Source of the DNA: Desmonostoc vinosum HA7617-LM4
GTDB taxonomy: Bacteria > Cyanobacteriota > Cyanobacteriia > Cyanobacteriales > Nostocaceae
Assembly: GCA_019359515.1 (NCBI GenBank)
Contig: JAHHHC010000002.1
Span: forward strand, 248,001-312,000
Direction of reading: 5' to 3'
Length of the DNA: 64,000 bases
Shown: in pieces, positions 9,176-18,090 of the stretch
How positions within the stretch are numbered: the first letter of the stretch is position 1
Layout of the letters: every line of letters starts with the position of its first letter
Translations under genes and position numbers: made by a program
The notes under the pieces: generated by a model
What the model was told of the DNA's origin: nothing
Seen by the model: only the letters and a program-made list of their open reading frames with translations
Database searches by the model: none

Positions 9176-9610
9176 ATGGAAATAACGCAAGACGCAATTT
9201 TTAGTCCTTTTTTTGCAACAGTATTTCTGACATTCATAGTTTGGGTATATATGTATATCCGCCGGATCAGTTTCATCACAAATAGAAAAATCCGTTCAGA
9301 GGATCTTGCTGTACCAGGCACATTAGCGCAGATATCACCACCAAACGTATCCAATCCCTCAGATAACCTCAAGAATCTATTTGAGGTTCCAGTACTTTTT
9401 TATGCACTCGTTTTATACCTGTTCGTTACCAAGCAAGTAGATACAGTGTATGTCAACGCTGCGTGGGTTTTCGTTGTATTTCGAGCATTGCATAGCGTTG
9501 TTCACTGTACATTCAATTTAATTATGCTTCGGTTCTACCTCTACCTATTCGCAACGCTTGCGGTGTGGTTCATTGCAATTCGCGCAGCTTTGATTCACTT
9601 TGGGTTTTAA
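9176..9610 (+). CDS. MAPEG family membrane protein
   Basis: 144 residues with four hydrophobic segments (about 10-28, 75-95, 100-118, 122-140). The motif DNLKNLFEVPVLFY is the family signature found in microsomal glutathione transferases and leukotriene C4 synthase, followed by RALHSVVH. Bacterial members are integral membrane proteins of mostly unproven activity. The gene stands alone between the surface protein and a convergent permease gene. GAGAG just before the ATG serves as a weak ribosome site. Confidence 0.85.
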   Translation: MEITQDAIFSPFFATVFLTFIVWVYMYIRRISFITNRKIRSEDLAVPGTLAQISPPNVSNPSDNLKNLFEVPVLFYALVLYLFVTKQVDTVYVNAAWVFVVFRALHSVVHCTFNLIMLRFYLYLFATLAVWFIAIRAALIHFGF

Positions 9611-9645
9611 TTCTTTACGTAATTCGTAGTTAACTTCTTAAGATT

Positions 9646-10587
9646 TTACAACCGACCGTCAATATTATCACCTCCCTGCTGATTAATAGCTAAGCGTAAA
9701 ACTGATAATCCTAAAATTATCAAAAATAGCACTAAACCAATTGTACAAGCATAGCTGATTGCTAAGTTGTCAAATGCTTGTTCATACAAATAGAAGACAA
9801 TAGTTTTGGAATTATTCAGTGGTTGTCCTTTAGTCATGATAAAGACTTCTTCAAACACTTTAGTGGCAGAAATAGCAGAAATTACTGCTACAAGTGCGAG
9901 ATATGGCTTCATCAAAGGTACAGTAATATCCAAATGTTTGCGGATACCATCAGAACCATCAATTGCTGCGGCTTCGTACACATCAGCAGGAATTGATTGT
10001 AATCCTGCTAAATAAATCACCATGTAATAACCGAGTCCTTTCCAGACAGTGACAACCATGACGCTAGCCAGAGAAATCGGTACAATGCCAAAAAGTTTAA
10101 TTGGTGGATTATCAGTTAACCAAGGAATACCTTCAGCAGCAATACCAAAAGTTTTGAGGAGTTGATTGAGTAAACCATTTTCTGCATACAGCCATTTCCA
10201 AGCTATACCTGCAACTACTATGGAAATTATGACTGGAGTATAATACGCGGCTCTAAACCAATTCATCCCCCGCAGTTTCTGATTGACTAAAATTGCTAAT
10301 CCTAGAGGAGCAATTACCAAAATTGGTACCGCACCGACAAGATAGATAAAAGTGTTTTGTAATGTTTTCCAAAACACTGCATCTTGCCAAAGCTTGAGAA
10401 AGTTTGTCAAACCTATCCATTGCGGCGGCTGAGTAATATCTTCGTAGCTAGTGAAGCTCAAGTAAAATGCTTGCAATGCGGGATAAAAGACGGTTAAACC
10501 TAATAACAATAATGCAGGTAGTAAAAATAAATAGGGAGTTAATTGGTGTTTAAGTAAAATCCAATTTTTAGGGGTGAATCGATTCAT
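9646..10587 (-). CDS. sugar ABC transporter permease (MalF type)
   Basis: About 313 residues with six membrane segments; the first starts near residue 20 (PYLFLLPALLLLGLTVFYPALQAFYLSFTSY). The family EAA loop that docks on the ATPase is present (YEAAAIDGSDGIRKHLDITVPLMKP). It belongs to the binding-protein-dependent carbohydrate permease family. I start at ATG 10587; the alternative TTG at 10599 overlaps the only AAGG. No second permease, binding protein or ATPase gene is adjacent, so its partners must be elsewhere in the genome, as is common for cyanobacterial sugar importers. The substrate cannot be read from the sequence. Confidence 0.85.
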   Translation of the reverse strand: MNRFTPKNWILLKHQLTPYLFLLPALLLLGLTVFYPALQAFYLSFTSYEDITQPPQWIGLTNFLKLWQDAVFWKTLQNTFIYLVGAVPILVIAPLGLAILVNQKLRGMNWFRAAYYTPVIISIVVAGIAWKWLYAENGLLNQLLKTFGIAAEGIPWLTDNPPIKLFGIVPISLASVMVVTVWKGLGYYMVIYLAGLQSIPADVYEAAAIDGSDGIRKHLDITVPLMKPYLALVAVISAISATKVFEEVFIMTKGQPLNNSKTIVFYLYEQAFDNLAISYACTIGLVLFLIILGLSVLRLAINQQGGDNIDGRL

Positions 10588-10783
10588 GTAGCGTGTCAAG
10601 CCTTAAATATTGCAAAAAAAGGTTCCTAGTTGGGCTGTCTTTGCTTTCGGTGTGACATGACTTTAATTATGCGATCGCATAATTAAAGCTTACTTTAGCA
10701 CTGTTCGCGGGGCTTTCCCGGAGGATAGCACAACTATGAACCTTATATGGAATATCTCTACACTTTACCACGAGCGATCGCAA

Positions 10784-10885
10784 TTACAATTGCTCCTCTT
10801 CTTCATCCAGCCAAATTTCTGCTAATAGTGTTAAGCCAATCAGCCAAAGAAAACAAAAGGTTGTAAACAAGATTATTCCAGTCAT
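10784..10885 (-). CDS. 33-residue single-span membrane peptide
   Basis: The frame reads MTGIILFTTFCFLWLIGLTL then LAEIWLDEEEEQL. It is a single hydrophobic helix with a Glu-rich cytosolic tail, preceded by a good AAGGAG site 8 bases before the ATG. The size and form resemble small accessory subunits of photosynthetic or respiratory membrane complexes, but I do not recognise the family. It lies alone in a 500-bp gap between two larger minus-strand genes. Confidence 0.55.
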   Translation of the reverse strand: MTGIILFTTFCFLWLIGLTLLAEIWLDEEEEQL

Positions 10886-11100
10886 TGCTTTTAACTCCTT
10901 GAGCTAAGCAAAGAACTATCTTTAATTTATCGATATTTTCATGCAATTAAAAGCATCTCTACACAAAGCGTAATAAAAATAGGCATTTGGAAGTATATTT
11001 TCATTACTCTATTTGGAGTTAATAATCATTAAAATTCCATTTCCGTATCCTGATGTTCCTATCTCTTTATGTCAGCCTACATCATAGGTCTTCAACCAGT

Positions 11101-13038
11101 TTACTTGGCAGCAATTTGTTTACCTAAAGTTTCCACTGCTTTAATAAATTGAGGATCTAGCAAAGTACCAATTTTTTCCTGTTGATTAGCCCACAAATCC
11201 TGTTTTTGCTCATTACTTAGATTTACAATCACATCTGGAGTAATCCCCTGTTTTTCAATATTTTTACCTTTGGGTGTATAGTACTTAGCAATTGTTACTG
11301 CTAATCCTGAACCATCTTCTAAAGGACGTAATGATTGCACAGTAGCTTTGCCAAAAGTCCGACTACCTACTAAAACAGCACGTTTATTATCTTGTAAAGC
11401 ACCTGAAAGTATTTCAGTAGCACTAGAGCTGGCATTATCTACTAATATTACCAAGGGTTTATTGGTTAAAGCACGTCCATTTGCTACTTCTTTTTCTGTT
11501 TCACCTTTGCGGTCAACGGTAGAAACAATAGTACCTTGATTTAGCCACATGCGGGCTATTTCTATACTGGAATACAATAAACCACCAGGGTTGCCACGCA
11601 GATCTAAAATATATCCAGCAACTCGCTTATTTTCTAAATCTTTGATTGCATTTTGCATTTCTTTGCCAGCATTTGCACTAAATTGCTTAAGGCGAATATA
11701 GCCCAAATTCCCCACTGGAGTTTGCTGTTGATTGTAGCGCACTGGTTTAATTTCAATCCGCGTTCGTTTGATAGCAAACTGTTTGATTTGACCATTACGC
11801 TGAATTGTCAAGTTGACTGTCGTTCCTGGTTCACCTCGAATTAAAGATACCGCCTGATTGGTATCCATTCCTTGTGTACTTTTCCCATTTATCTTGAGGA
11901 TGGTATCTTTAGCTAAAATTCCAGCCTTAAAAGCTGGTGTATCTTCAATTGGGACAATTACAAACAGCTGTTTTGTTTTTTCATCTTGTCCGATAGTGAT
12001 ACCGACACCTATTAGTTCTCCAGAATTATCTACCTGCGTTTTCTTAAATTCTGCTGGCTCCATAAAATAGGTGTATGGATCGTCGAGCTTTTTCACCATC
12101 TCCTTGATAGATTGGTAAGCTTGTTGTTTATTACTGTAAGACTTGTTTAAATATTCTTTACGGACAGCTTGCCAATCTGTTTTGTTAAAAGTATCGTCTA
12201 TGTATTGACGGTTGATTAGTTGCCAAACTTCATCTATCAATTCTTTAGAATTGTCTAATCTAGCAGCAGTGGAAACTGGTGACGTGGGTCTTGGTTGTCC
12301 AGTAGTTGCTGACTGTATTGGTGTAGCTGGTTTTACTGAGGCGAGTCTTGTATATGTATTGATAGGTATACCTAAAAAATCCGTTGTTTCAGTTCTGACA
12401 TCTATCCTCGCTTGTCCATGAATTCCTAATAAGCGTCCTTGTTCATCCAATACAGGGCCGCCACTCATCCCTGGTTTAATGGGGGTGCTAAATACCAAGG
12501 AGTATTCATCCTTGGGCTTTTGCACAACTCTAGTAATAATTTGTGGTATAATTACATACTCACGAGTCACGCTCACAGCATCTGGATCAGCCCACCCAGA
12601 AATATATGCTGTCGTCCCAGCAGTTAACTGATCTAAATATAAATCTGCTTTGCGGTAGTTTTCTGTACTGGTAAATTGTAATTCGGCTAAATCAAGATTA
12701 CCAATACGTTTCATAGCGCTACGACTAACTTGGTAAGTCTTGCCGTCATAGGTTTGGAGAGTGTAATTTCCTCCGGGTGCAACTACGTGCCAGTTAGTTA
12801 AAACAGTATAAGTATTGCTTTGGCGGTTAATAATTACCCCAGAACCAGTATTAGCCCCATCGATCCGAACCGTCACCTGTTGGGCTATGCTATTTACCGA
12901 TGCTGGTAAGGCGATCGCAATTTCAACTTGCACTAATGGTATAACAGCAGTACCCATCAGACCAACAATTGCATGGAAGCGGGATGATAATAAATTCATA
13001 ACCATAAAACAGCGGCCGTAGCTGGCGAGCATTGCCAT
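11101..13038 (-). CDS. trypsin-like plus S41 (C-terminal processing) double protease
   Basis: 645 residues with two protease modules. Residues about 50-235 form a trypsin-like domain with a full apparent triad: H84 (TNWHVV), D116 (NLDLAEL) and S192 (GMSGGPV). Residues about 262-645 form an S41 C-terminal processing protease: an N-terminal helical part, a PDZ domain (GVGITIG..., AGILAKDTILKING), then the core with a Ser near 539 (DNASSSATEIL) and Lys 564 (TFGKATVQ). A hydrophobic leader (residues 13-45) suggests export to the periplasm or lumen. The start is uncertain: ATG 13038 gives the longest form, and ATG at 13002 or 12996 is plausible. Neither has a strong ribosome site. Tail-specific proteases of this family include CtpA, which matures PSII D1; the fused trypsin domain suggests another role. 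Confidence 0.85.
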   Translation of the reverse strand: MAMLASYGRCFMVMNLLSSRFHAIVGLMGTAVIPLVQVEIAIALPASVNSIAQQVTVRIDGANTGSGVIINRQSNTYTVLTNWHVVAPGGNYTLQTYDGKTYQVSRSAMKRIGNLDLAELQFTSTENYRKADLYLDQLTAGTTAYISGWADPDAVSVTREYVIIPQIITRVVQKPKDEYSLVFSTPIKPGMSGGPVLDEQGRLLGIHGQARIDVRTETTDFLGIPINTYTRLASVKPATPIQSATTGQPRPTSPVSTAARLDNSKELIDEVWQLINRQYIDDTFNKTDWQAVRKEYLNKSYSNKQQAYQSIKEMVKKLDDPYTYFMEPAEFKKTQVDNSGELIGVGITIGQDEKTKQLFVIVPIEDTPAFKAGILAKDTILKINGKSTQGMDTNQAVSLIRGEPGTTVNLTIQRNGQIKQFAIKRTRIEIKPVRYNQQQTPVGNLGYIRLKQFSANAGKEMQNAIKDLENKRVAGYILDLRGNPGGLLYSSIEIARMWLNQGTIVSTVDRKGETEKEVANGRALTNKPLVILVDNASSSATEILSGALQDNKRAVLVGSRTFGKATVQSLRPLEDGSGLAVTIAKYYTPKGKNIEKQGITPDVIVNLSNEQKQDLWANQQEKIGTLLDPQFIKAVETLGKQIAAK

Positions 13039-13178
13039 AAATTTAGGAATATAGGCTGAATTATGCCAGATCTAGAGCCGGAAGTGAAATCAGCGATCGC
13101 AGTATATAGAGAAGGGACACCAGCTATACACATCTAATCGGCAAAATACGCACCCTAGATTGGGCTTGGTCAACAGTG

Positions 13179-13197
13179 TAGACCTCTTGCAAAAGTT
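13179..13197 (+). repeat. IS5-type terminal repeat, solo copy
   Basis: TAGACCTCTTGCAAAAGTT differs only at the last base from the end found next to the transposase stub at 21139. It is followed by a GC-rich palindromic repeat (13200-13275), as at 5258. Confidence 0.7.
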
Positions 13198-13318
13198 CTT
13201 CTTTGCGTTCTCTTCTCTGCGCCTCTGCGCGACGAACACTTTGCTCAACGGGGGGAACCCCCGCACGCAAGTGTCCTCCTCTGCGTGAGACAAAAAATAT
13301 TTATATCAATCAAAATTT

Positions 13319-13603
13319 TCATGTGCTTACAAGAGGAACTTCAATCTCTTGGGCCCGCCACGCAGCATAAGCAAGTGCCTCATAGATATCGGCTTCTTCT
13401 AAGTAAGGATACGCACTTAGAATCTCACTATTACTGTGTCCAGATGCTATTAAGCCGACGATAGTACCAACAGTAATACGCATCCCCCTGATACAGGGTT
13501 TGCCACCCATCACTTGTGCATTACGGTTAATTCTGGTGAGATTTTGCACGACTGTTACCTCACGGGAGATAGGAAAATTATTAGATAATAGCAGGTCAGT
13601 CAT
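13319..13603 (-). CDS. DUF433 family protein (orphan antitoxin-like)
   Basis: 94 residues. The core is the DUF433 helix-turn-helix-like fold: INRNAQVMGGKPCIRGMRIT, then GTIVGLIASGHSNSEILSAYPYLEEADIYEALAYAAWRA. Members usually precede a DUF5615 PIN-like toxin gene. Here the next 280 bp downstream hold only repeats, so the partner is missing. Its ATG overlaps by 8 bases the end of a short upstream reading frame (13596-13667), which implies that it was once translationally coupled to another gene. Confidence 0.8.
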   Translation of the reverse strand: MTDLLLSNNFPISREVTVVQNLTRINRNAQVMGGKPCIRGMRITVGTIVGLIASGHSNSEILSAYPYLEEADIYEALAYAAWRAQEIEVPLVST

Positions 13604-13667
13604 CCTTGTGAGAGACTTTACCTAGACGCTTACGGGCTTCTTGCTTGATAGCTTCTATATCTGTTAC
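13596..13667 (-). pseudogene. 3' remnant of a gene coupled to the DUF433 gene
   Basis: An open frame ends ...AIKQEARKRLGKVSHKDD-stop, and its last 8 bases (ATGACTGA) contain the start of the DUF433 gene. Upstream the frame runs into CCCCACTCC repeats without any start codon. It looks like the last 20-odd codons of a deleted gene. The family is not identifiable from so short a piece. Confidence 0.35.
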
Positions 13668-13703
13668 TCCCCACTCCCCACTCCCTGTCTTTCTTAAGAG
13701 TAC

Positions 13704-14510
13704 CTACTGTAATTTCAAGAACTTATCCAAAGCTGTCACCAAGCTAGGAGGCCAACGACGAATATTCGCCACCCAATCGAGGTCTTTATAGCGTGTATCG
13801 AGTCCATAAGCTGCCACCCAATTGCTTTCAGCTTCACCTTGTTTACCATTTACCCAATAAGCAGCGGTGAGGGCGGCGCGCATATCAGCAAATTTGGGAT
13901 ATTTGCGGACGATGTTCCGCATCTGTTTGATAGCCTTGTCTATTTGGCCAGTTTCATAAAGTGCTATGGCATAGTTAGCACGGGCAAAAGCAAAATTTGG
14001 TGCTATGTCTGTAGATTTTTGATAATCTGCGATCGCATCTTGCCATTTGCCCAAACCTGCTTTGGCATTGCCGCGATTATTATAAGCCATCGCATCGTTG
14101 GGATCTAGTTCTAAGACATGATTATAATCGGCGATCGCGTCTTGCCATTTACCCAACCCTTCCAAAGCTGCACCACGATTCAAATAAGGATCGGTGACAT
14201 TAGGGGCTAGTTCTATAGCTTTGTTATAGTCTGCTAGGGCTTCTTGTAACTTATTCTGACTGACACGCGAGTTTCCTCGATTACTCCAAGCCCCAGCATT
14301 CGTAGGAAATTGCTCAATAATCTTTGTCCAGTACTTTTCAGCTGTGGCAAAATCACCTTTATTTGTCGCTGCAAACGCTTGATTTGCTAACTCATCCCCT
14401 TGTTTTAACTGCTCTTGAGTAATATTAGGCTGTTGAGATTGTGCCATGACTGGTGTAGCCCAGCCAAACGCAAGTAACATACAAAGAAAAATACTAATTA
14501 TTTTAATCAT
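13704..14510 (-). CDS. exported TPR-repeat protein
   Basis: 268 residues. A signal peptide (KIISIFLCMLLAFGWATPVMAQ, cleavage after AQ) is followed by five or more tetratricopeptide repeats (AWSNRGNSRVSQNKLQEALADYNKAIELAP; YLNRGAALEGLGKWQDAIADYN; YNNRGNAKAGLGKWQDAIADY). A C-terminal segment with conserved Trp and Arg (WVANIRRWPPSLVTALDKFL) is typical of a cyanobacterial TPR family. I start at ATG 14510; the longer frame to 14549 encodes PIPNSPVPPFPK from a CCCCAATCCC repeat. It probably acts as a periplasmic or lumenal assembly scaffold. It lies downstream of ruvB on the same strand, with repeats between. Confidence 0.85.
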   Translation of the reverse strand: MIKIISIFLCMLLAFGWATPVMAQSQQPNITQEQLKQGDELANQAFAATNKGDFATAEKYWTKIIEQFPTNAGAWSNRGNSRVSQNKLQEALADYNKAIELAPNVTDPYLNRGAALEGLGKWQDAIADYNHVLELDPNDAMAYNNRGNAKAGLGKWQDAIADYQKSTDIAPNFAFARANYAIALYETGQIDKAIKQMRNIVRKYPKFADMRAALTAAYWVNGKQGEAESNWVAAYGLDTRYKDLDWVANIRRWPPSLVTALDKFLKLQ

Positions 14511-14592
14511 TTTGGGGAATGGGGGTACTGGGGAATTGGGAATGGGCAAGAGGACGCGGGGACGAGGGGACGCGGAGACGCGGAGAAAATTT

Positions 14593-14641
14593 CTCCCTCA
14601 TCCCCCTCATCTCCCTCATCCCCCTCATCTCCCTCATCCCT
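14593..14641. repeat. tandem CCCTCATC repeat
   Basis: Alternating CTCCCTCAT and CCCCCTCAT units, the reverse complement of the repeat at 173-250. It lies between ruvB and the TPR gene. Confidence 0.8.
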
Positions 14642-14651
14642 CTACCTTAAA

Positions 14652-15755
14652 TCAAGGCAGTAACGACAACTGTTCATTGGGAGGGATGAAGCCTAAATGC
14701 TTGTATGCTGCTTTGGTAGCGGTTCTGCCGCGAGGTGTGCGGCTGAGGTAGCCAATTTGCATCAGGTAAGGTTCATAGACTTCTTCGATTGTCTGGGTAT
14801 CTTCACCTGTAGCAGCAGCAATTGTTTCCAATCCCACTGGCCCACCATTGAATTGCTCAATTATTACACTGAGCATTCGACGGTCTGTCCAATCTAAACC
14901 ACATGGATCTACTTGGAATAGTTGCAATGCTTCAGAAGCGACAGTTTCGTCTATCTCTGCACATACTTTTACTTCCGCATAATCACGCACTCGTTTAAGT
15001 AATCTATTTGCTATTCTTGGTGTTCCACGCGATCGCTTGGCAATTTCTGTAGCACCATTATCAGTGATGGGGGTTTGGAGTAATTGAGCGCTTCGCAGTA
15101 CAATCTTACTTAGTTCTGGAACTTCATAAAAGCGCAGTTTTTGAATTAAACCAAAGCGATCGCGCAGTGGAGAAGTCAGCGCTCCTACACGAGTTGTAGC
15201 TCCTACCAAGGTAAACTTTGACAGCGGTAAACTTCTCATGCGGGCACTCGAACCTTTACCAATAGTTATATCTAAGCGATAATCCTCCATCGCTGGGTAG
15301 AGAATTTCCTCTGTCATTCTGGAGAGGCGATGAATTTCATCTACAAATAGAATATCCCCAGGTTTCAGATTCACCAATAGTCCTACAATATCTCGTGGAC
15401 GTTCTAGTGCCGGCGCACTGGTGATTTTGCAACTTACCCCCATTTCCGATGCTAAAATCATCGCCATTGTTGTCTTACCTAATCCTGGAGGTCCATACAG
15501 CAGCAAGTGATCTAACACCTCACCCCTAGATTTTGCTGCTTTAATGGCAATATCTAACACATCCTTTAAATCTTTCTGCCCAATGTAATCAGCAAATCGC
15601 TGTGGTCGAATACTCTCTTCTTGTTTACCTTGTTCATCAATAGCAGCTTCAGGTTGCAAAATCTTGTCATCGGGTGGTGTTTTTACCGATTCCCGGCGTT
15701 GCTTTGGTTGTCCGTTGGGTTCTGGAGGCTGTTTTTTAGAGGAGATGATCGCCAT
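14652..15755 (-). CDS. ruvB: Holliday junction branch-migration helicase RuvB
   Basis: 367 residues. The AAA+ ATPase has Walker [10 protein letters not shown] (about residues 87-95), Walker B VDEIHRL (about 137), sensor-1 ATTR, an arginine finger in SPLRDRFG, and the C-terminal winged helix ([23 protein letters not shown]). RuvB hexamers drive branch migration at Holliday junctions with RuvA. The N-terminal extension of about 40 residues, rich in Pro, Lys and Gln, is usual in cyanobacteria. The gene stands alone without ruvA or ruvC and is divergent from hisF. Confidence 0.97.
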   Translation of the reverse strand: MAIISSKKQPPEPNGQPKQRRESVKTPPDDKILQPEAAIDEQGKQEESIRPQRFADYIGQKDLKDVLDIAIKAAKSRGEVLDHLLLYGPPGLGKTTMAMILASEMGVSCKITSAPALERPRDIVGLLVNLKPGDILFVDEIHRLSRMTEEILYPAMEDYRLDITIGKGSSARMRSLPLSKFTLVGATTRVGALTSPLRDRFGLIQKLRFYEVPELSKIVLRSAQLLQTPITDNGATEIAKRSRGTPRIANRLLKRVRDYAEVKVCAEIDETVASEALQLFQVDPCGLDWTDRRMLSVIIEQFNGGPVGLETIAAATGEDTQTIEEVYEPYLMQIGYLSRTPRGRTATKAAYKHLGFIPPNEQLSLLP

Positions 15756-15951
15756 AGTTCAATTTGTAGGGGAGTAAGAAGTGCGGAGGATAAAGTGTTA
15801 TGTGACTCTTGACAGCTAACTGGCCAGTCACGGAAAGCCATATACACTGCAATAGTTAAGAATAAACACGGGCTAAAATTTTCGTTGGAGAATACACACG
15901 TCAATTTAAAATTTAAATTCCGGGCTATTACCGAAAAAATAAAAAGTTATT

Positions 15952-16725
15952 ATGTTATCTAAAAGAATTTTACCGTGCTTAGATGTAAAAGCAGGACGGG
16001 TTGTAAAAGGAGTTAATTTTGTAAACCTTCAAGATGCAGGCGATCCGGTTGAATTGGCCAAGGTTTACAACGAAGCCGGTGCGGATGAGTTAGTGTTTCT
16101 GGATATTACTGCCACTCATGAAGACCGGGATATTATTTTTGATGTAGTTTACCGCACTGCCGAGCAGGTCTTTATTCCACTAACTGTGGGCGGCGGTATT
16201 CAATCCTTAGAAAATGTTAAAGCTTTGTTACGCGCCGGGGCAGACAAGGTTAGTATTAATTCTGCGGCAGTACGCGAACCAGATTTGATTAATCGAGCCA
16301 GTGATCGCTTTGGTAATCAGTGCATAGTTATTGCTATTGATGCCAGACGCAGAACTGAATCTCATAATCCAGGCTGGGATGTGTACGTGCGTGGCGGCAG
16401 GGAAAACACAGGTTTGGATGCCTTACTGTGGGCACAAGAAGTCGAAAAGCGCGGCGCAGGAGAGCTACTAGTGACAAGTATGGATGCAGACGGCACTCAA
16501 GCCGGATACGATCTAAAGTTAACGCGGGCGATCGCTGAAGCTGTAAAAATTCCTGTTATAGCCTCTGGCGGCGCAGGCAATTGTGAACATATCCATGCAG
16601 CACTAACTGAGGGTAAAGCCGAAGCTGCACTTTTAGCATCTCTGTTACATTACGGGCAATTAAGCGTAGCAGAAATTAAAAATTATTTGTGCGATCGTCA
16701 AGTACCTGTGCGAATGTTTTCTTGA
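15952..16725 (+). CDS. hisF: imidazole glycerol-phosphate synthase cyclase subunit HisF
   Basis: 257 residues, a complete (beta/alpha)8 barrel. The catalytic Asp11 lies in [13 protein letters not shown], and the second Asp (about 130) is in [10 protein letters not shown]. Phosphate-binding segments GGGIQS and ASGGAGN are present. With HisH it converts PRFAR and ammonia to IGP and AICAR, in histidine and purine synthesis. As usual in cyanobacteria it is not in a his operon. It is divergent from ruvB across a 196-bp gap that must hold both promoters. Confidence 0.97.
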   Translation: MLSKRILPCLDVKAGRVVKGVNFVNLQDAGDPVELAKVYNEAGADELVFLDITATHEDRDIIFDVVYRTAEQVFIPLTVGGGIQSLENVKALLRAGADKVSINSAAVREPDLINRASDRFGNQCIVIAIDARRRTESHNPGWDVYVRGGRENTGLDALLWAQEVEKRGAGELLVTSMDADGTQAGYDLKLTRAIAEAVKIPVIASGGAGNCEHIHAALTEGKAEAALLASLLHYGQLSVAEIKNYLCDRQVPVRMFS

Positions 16726-16824
16726 AATGGGTTTTCTGCAACATCCACATCTATCTTTGGCCAGACACACACTCTCCAAAGGGTGTTAATATTAATTTAC
16801 ATCTATTAATAAATATTAAGAAAT

Positions 16825-17016
16825 ATGTTGCTTCCTATTTTACTTTTTGATGTGGCACTAGTGGCGTGGTCACTCCACCTAATGGAAAAAGCCTACCAGA
16901 GCAAAGAATTTTCCTTCATGTTGGCTGGCACTTTAGTAGCTTTAGCTGCTGCTGCCATGTTAGTAGTTTACTTCTTGATGGGGCATTGTATGACTTATCT
17001 ATTGCAAGTGTCTTAA
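16825..17016 (+). CDS. small conserved membrane protein
   Basis: 63 residues with two hydrophobic helices (LLPILLFDVALVAWSLHLM; MLAGTLVALAAAAMLVVYFL) and a short charged link (EKAYQSKEFS). This form of small protein following hisF is familiar in cyanobacterial genomes, but no function is known to me. It lies 99 bp after hisF and may share its transcript. Confidence 0.7.
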   Translation: MLLPILLFDVALVAWSLHLMEKAYQSKEFSFMLAGTLVALAAAAMLVVYFLMGHCMTYLLQVS

Positions 17017-17160
17017 AGAGTGCTGAGTGCTGAAGCGCAGTAGCGGGGCTTTGAGCCACGTACTGAGTGCTGAAGAGTAAGCAATAAGTTTTATATTTAT
17101 TATAGAGAGAGCTTGACAAAGTATTTACTACTTAGAGATAATGAAAGACTGAAATTTTAT

Positions 17161-17233
17161 GGGGTTATAGCTCAGTTGGTAGAGCGCTGCAATGGCATTG
17201 CAGAGGTCAGCGGTTCGAACCCGCTTAACTCCA
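17161..17233 (+). tRNA. tRNA-Ala (GGC anticodon)
   Basis: A full cloverleaf: acceptor GGGGTTA/TAACTCC with the G3:U70 pair that marks alanine tRNAs, D-arm GCTCAGTTGGTAGAGC, anticodon arm CTGCA-ATGGCAT-TGCAG with GGC at positions 34-36, variable loop AGGTC, and T-arm AGCGG-TTCGAAC-CCGCT. Discriminator A; CCA is not encoded. It reads GCC and GCU codons. A methylase gene fragment begins three bases after it. Confidence 0.96.
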
Positions 17234-17235
17234 CC

Positions 17236-17434
17236 TGATTAAAGAATTCGTAATTAAAGAATTACCAGATTATGTAAGTGGTCAAAAATGGACTGACTTA
17301 CAACGACACTATACTCCAGTTGCGATCGCTGAACGTATGCTTGAGCTACTTCCTTTAGAACGGCTACGTCCAGAGGAACGAGTAATTTTGATCCGGCAGC
17401 AGGGTCAGGTAGTCTTTTAGATGACTTTTGCTAT
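17236..17434 (+). pseudogene. fragment of an N6-adenine DNA methylase
   Basis: Directly after the tRNA an open frame reads LIKEFVIKELPDYVSGQK, then RHYTPVAIAERMLELLPLER and LRPEERVIL. Shifting one frame at about 17388 gives DPAAGSGSLL, the S-adenosylmethionine-binding motif I of N6-adenine methylases, whose family continues from RVIL into DPAAGSG. The remainder is lost within 30 bases. The piece covers only the lead-in and motif I, with a frameshift between them. It is probably left over from a restriction or BREX-like gene carried on an element inserted at the tRNA. Confidence 0.7.
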
Positions 17435-17452
17435 GCTAATAGCAGTTTTACG

Positions 17453-17497
17453 TTAAGTTGAGTGTAAGGCGAGATACCCGCCCTACACTCAACTTAA
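17453..17497. terminator. inverted repeat at the end of the RTX gene
   Basis: The 14-bp arms TTAAGTTGAGTGTA (17453-17466) and its complement (17484-17497) extend inward with GCG/CGC. The hairpin covers the stop codon of the minus-strand RTX frame. There is no clear T-run, so termination is likely but not certain. Confidence 0.5.
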
Positions 17498-18090
17498 ACA
17501 ATCGCCAATGCACCTAAATTACCGCTGTAACCAGTAATCTCAATGATGGCGTCAGTTGCAGCATTAAATCCATTGGTCGCATCATTAATTACCAAGAATG
17601 TTCGCAGATTTTCATCAAATGTACTACCGTTATTTGTTCTCAAGGTGAAGGTTGCCGCTTGATTAGCAACAAGACTAGTATTATCCAACAAAAGTTGAAT
17701 TCTAGACTCAGTTAGCAGATTAATCTCGCCAAATTGCTCAACATTACGAGCATTTACAGCCTTTGGTGCATCAATCTTATCTACATGAATGTTTAAGTCT
17801 TTAATCACATCAAAATTCGCCAGCAACGAATCACTCAAAGACTCAAATATAAACGTATCACGACGATTGCCGCCTGTGAGAATATCGCCACCTGCACCAC
17901 CAATCAAGGTATCACGACCATTGCCACCAAATAGTTGGTCATTGCCGTCAAAACCTGAAAGTTGATCATTACCATTGCCACCAAAAAGTTGGTCGTAACC
18001 ATCAAACCCGACAAGGTCATCATTGCCTTTACCACCATAGATGATGTCGTTACCACCTAACCCTAATAGTTCATCGTTGCCATCTTTTCC
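17494..18090 (-). pseudogene. 3' part of a YD-repeat/RTX surface protein gene split by IS605
   Basis: Read from the IS junction at 18090, the frame gives [20 protein letters not shown] and several more nonapeptide GGxGxDxL repeats ([20 protein letters not shown]) that bind calcium as beta-rolls. A C-terminal domain ([13 protein letters not shown]...[16 protein letters not shown]...IIEITGYSG) is typical of bluetail-domain surface proteins secreted by type I systems. There is no start codon at the upstream end; the frame is cut by the mobile element. The frame continues in register with the YD-repeat part at 19905-20873, so both halves form one disrupted gene. Confidence 0.8.

Noticed and set aside
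13090-13293. 67-codon minus-strand frame
   Set aside because: Covers an IS5-type end and a GC-rich dispersed element; no start signal.
14511-14549. N-terminal extension of the TPR protein
   Set aside because: Encodes PIPNSPVPPFPK from a CCCAATTCCC repeat placed before a good signal peptide start.
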